From positions 1 to 6,991 of the forward strand of contig JBDREF010000319.1 in NCBI GenBank assembly GCA_043820045.1: a stretch of 6,991 bases of DNA. Reading direction: 5' to 3'. A model generated the notes under the pieces. The model saw nothing but the letters and a program-made list of their open reading frames with translations. It did not search any database and was not told the DNA's origin. The first letter of the stretch is position 1. Each line of letters opens with the position of its first letter. Shown in pieces: positions 6,679-6,991 of this stretch. The translations under genes and the position numbers were made by a program. The DNA comes from JBDREF01 sp043820045 (GTDB lineage Bacteria > Planctomycetota > Phycisphaerae > Sedimentisphaerales > Anaerobacaceae).

Positions 6679-6705
6679 ATTCGGCCAATTCGGCCGGTTC
6701 GGAGC
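6679..6705. repeat. Three adjacent 9-mers sharing a TTCGG core
   Basis: ATTCGGCCA, ATTCGGCCG and GTTCGGAGC follow each other without gaps; the first two differ at one base and the third is diverged. They lie just past the candidate -10 at 6668-6673, where a regulator could act, but the array is short and may be chance. Confidence 0.4.
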
Positions 6706-6839
6706 TTGTCAGACGTTCTCTTTTGGGGGATATAGCATGTTGACGTTTCGGACCTTTTCCAGCATCATAGTCTGCAGTTAATCCGGCCAGGAGAGCAGCT
6801 TGGCGGTGGTGTCGGAAACATTCATTCAGGAGATGCTCA

Positions 6840-6991
6840 ATGAAACGTGTAAACCGCAGGCAAATACTCGGAACTTTGGGTGCCTTGCCCATAGTTGGAA
6901 CACTGCTGTCTTCGGGCTCCAAAGGCAAATCAGACCACAAAGATGTTGATGCCGTAACCGGTCCCACTTTCGTTGCCAGGTCCGACAAACA
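6840..6991 (+). CDS. Exported protein with twin-arginine-like signal peptide, N-terminal fragment
   Basis: ATG at 6840 follows AGGAG (6828-6832) with a 7-nt gap, and the frame stays open for 50 codons to the right edge. The start reads MKRVNRRQILGTLGALPIVG: a basic region with an NRRQIL twin-arginine-type motif (R6, R7), a hydrophobic core at about 9-23, then a Ser/Gly-rich stretch (24-29) where cleavage is likely. The remaining 20 residues (about 31-50) are polar and match no family I recognise, so function is not assigned. It is transcribed divergently from the ABC-F gene. A nearby ATG at 6833 in another frame meets a stop before the window ends and was not chosen. Confidence 0.75.
   Translation, partial: MKRVNRRQILGTLGALPIVGTLLSSGSKGKSDHKDVDAVTGPTFVARSDK

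Noticed and set aside
6738..6782. A 14-codon ORF (MLTFRTFSSIIVCS) in the leader of the plus-strand gene, after a GGGGGA
   Set aside because: Short ORFs like this are common by chance, and its start overlaps the nearer candidate -35. Weaker case than the leader of the FGE-like gene.
6659..6988. A 109-codon minus-strand frame across the divergent region and the start of the plus-strand gene
   Set aside because: It overlaps antisense the plus-strand gene, which has a better ribosome-binding site and a signal peptide; the frame has no motif of its own.

Overview
The window looks like bacterial chromosome, most plausibly from the Planctomycetota (Phycisphaerae or a relative). This is inferred from family style only: two Tat-exported Gfo/Idh/MocA oxidoreductases and a secreted formylglycine-generating-enzyme-like (SUMF/FGE-fold) protein, types that planctomycetes carry in large numbers. 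Base composition is moderate and there are no transposases, integrases, tRNAs, rRNAs or CRISPR arrays. I do not see a clearly new system. What stands out is a tandem pair of exported oxidoreductase paralogues and unusually readable transcription signals.

Layout, left to right. (1) 1-984, minus strand: secreted FGE-like protein, cut by the left edge near its C-terminus. (2) 985-1253: its leader and promoter, plus two back-to-back hairpins behind the next gene. (3) 1254-2642, minus: Tat-exported Gfo/Idh/MocA oxidoreductase, copy A. (4) 2643-2951, no gene: the promoter of copy A (TTGAAT-17-TATAAT), its roughly 125-base leader, and a strong intrinsic terminator for copy B. (5) 2952-4355, minus: oxidoreductase copy B, a close paralogue of A. 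(6) 4356-4583: leader and promoter of copy B, with a 19-bp tandem repeat that duplicates the -10 element. (7) 4584-6539, minus: ABC-F ATPase. (8) 6540-6839, no gene: divergent control region with candidate promoters in both directions whose -35 elements share a base, and a short iterated 9-mer. (9) 6840 to the right edge, plus: start of a gene for an exported protein with a twin-arginine-like signal.

Each minus-strand gene has its own plausible promoter, and a terminator separates the two oxidoreductases, so this looks like a row of single-gene units rather than one operon. By inference, the two oxidoreductases and the FGE-like protein act outside the cytoplasm, probably in carbohydrate or polyol metabolism. 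The ABC-F protein is a cytoplasmic, ribosome-associated translation factor with no evident functional link to them.
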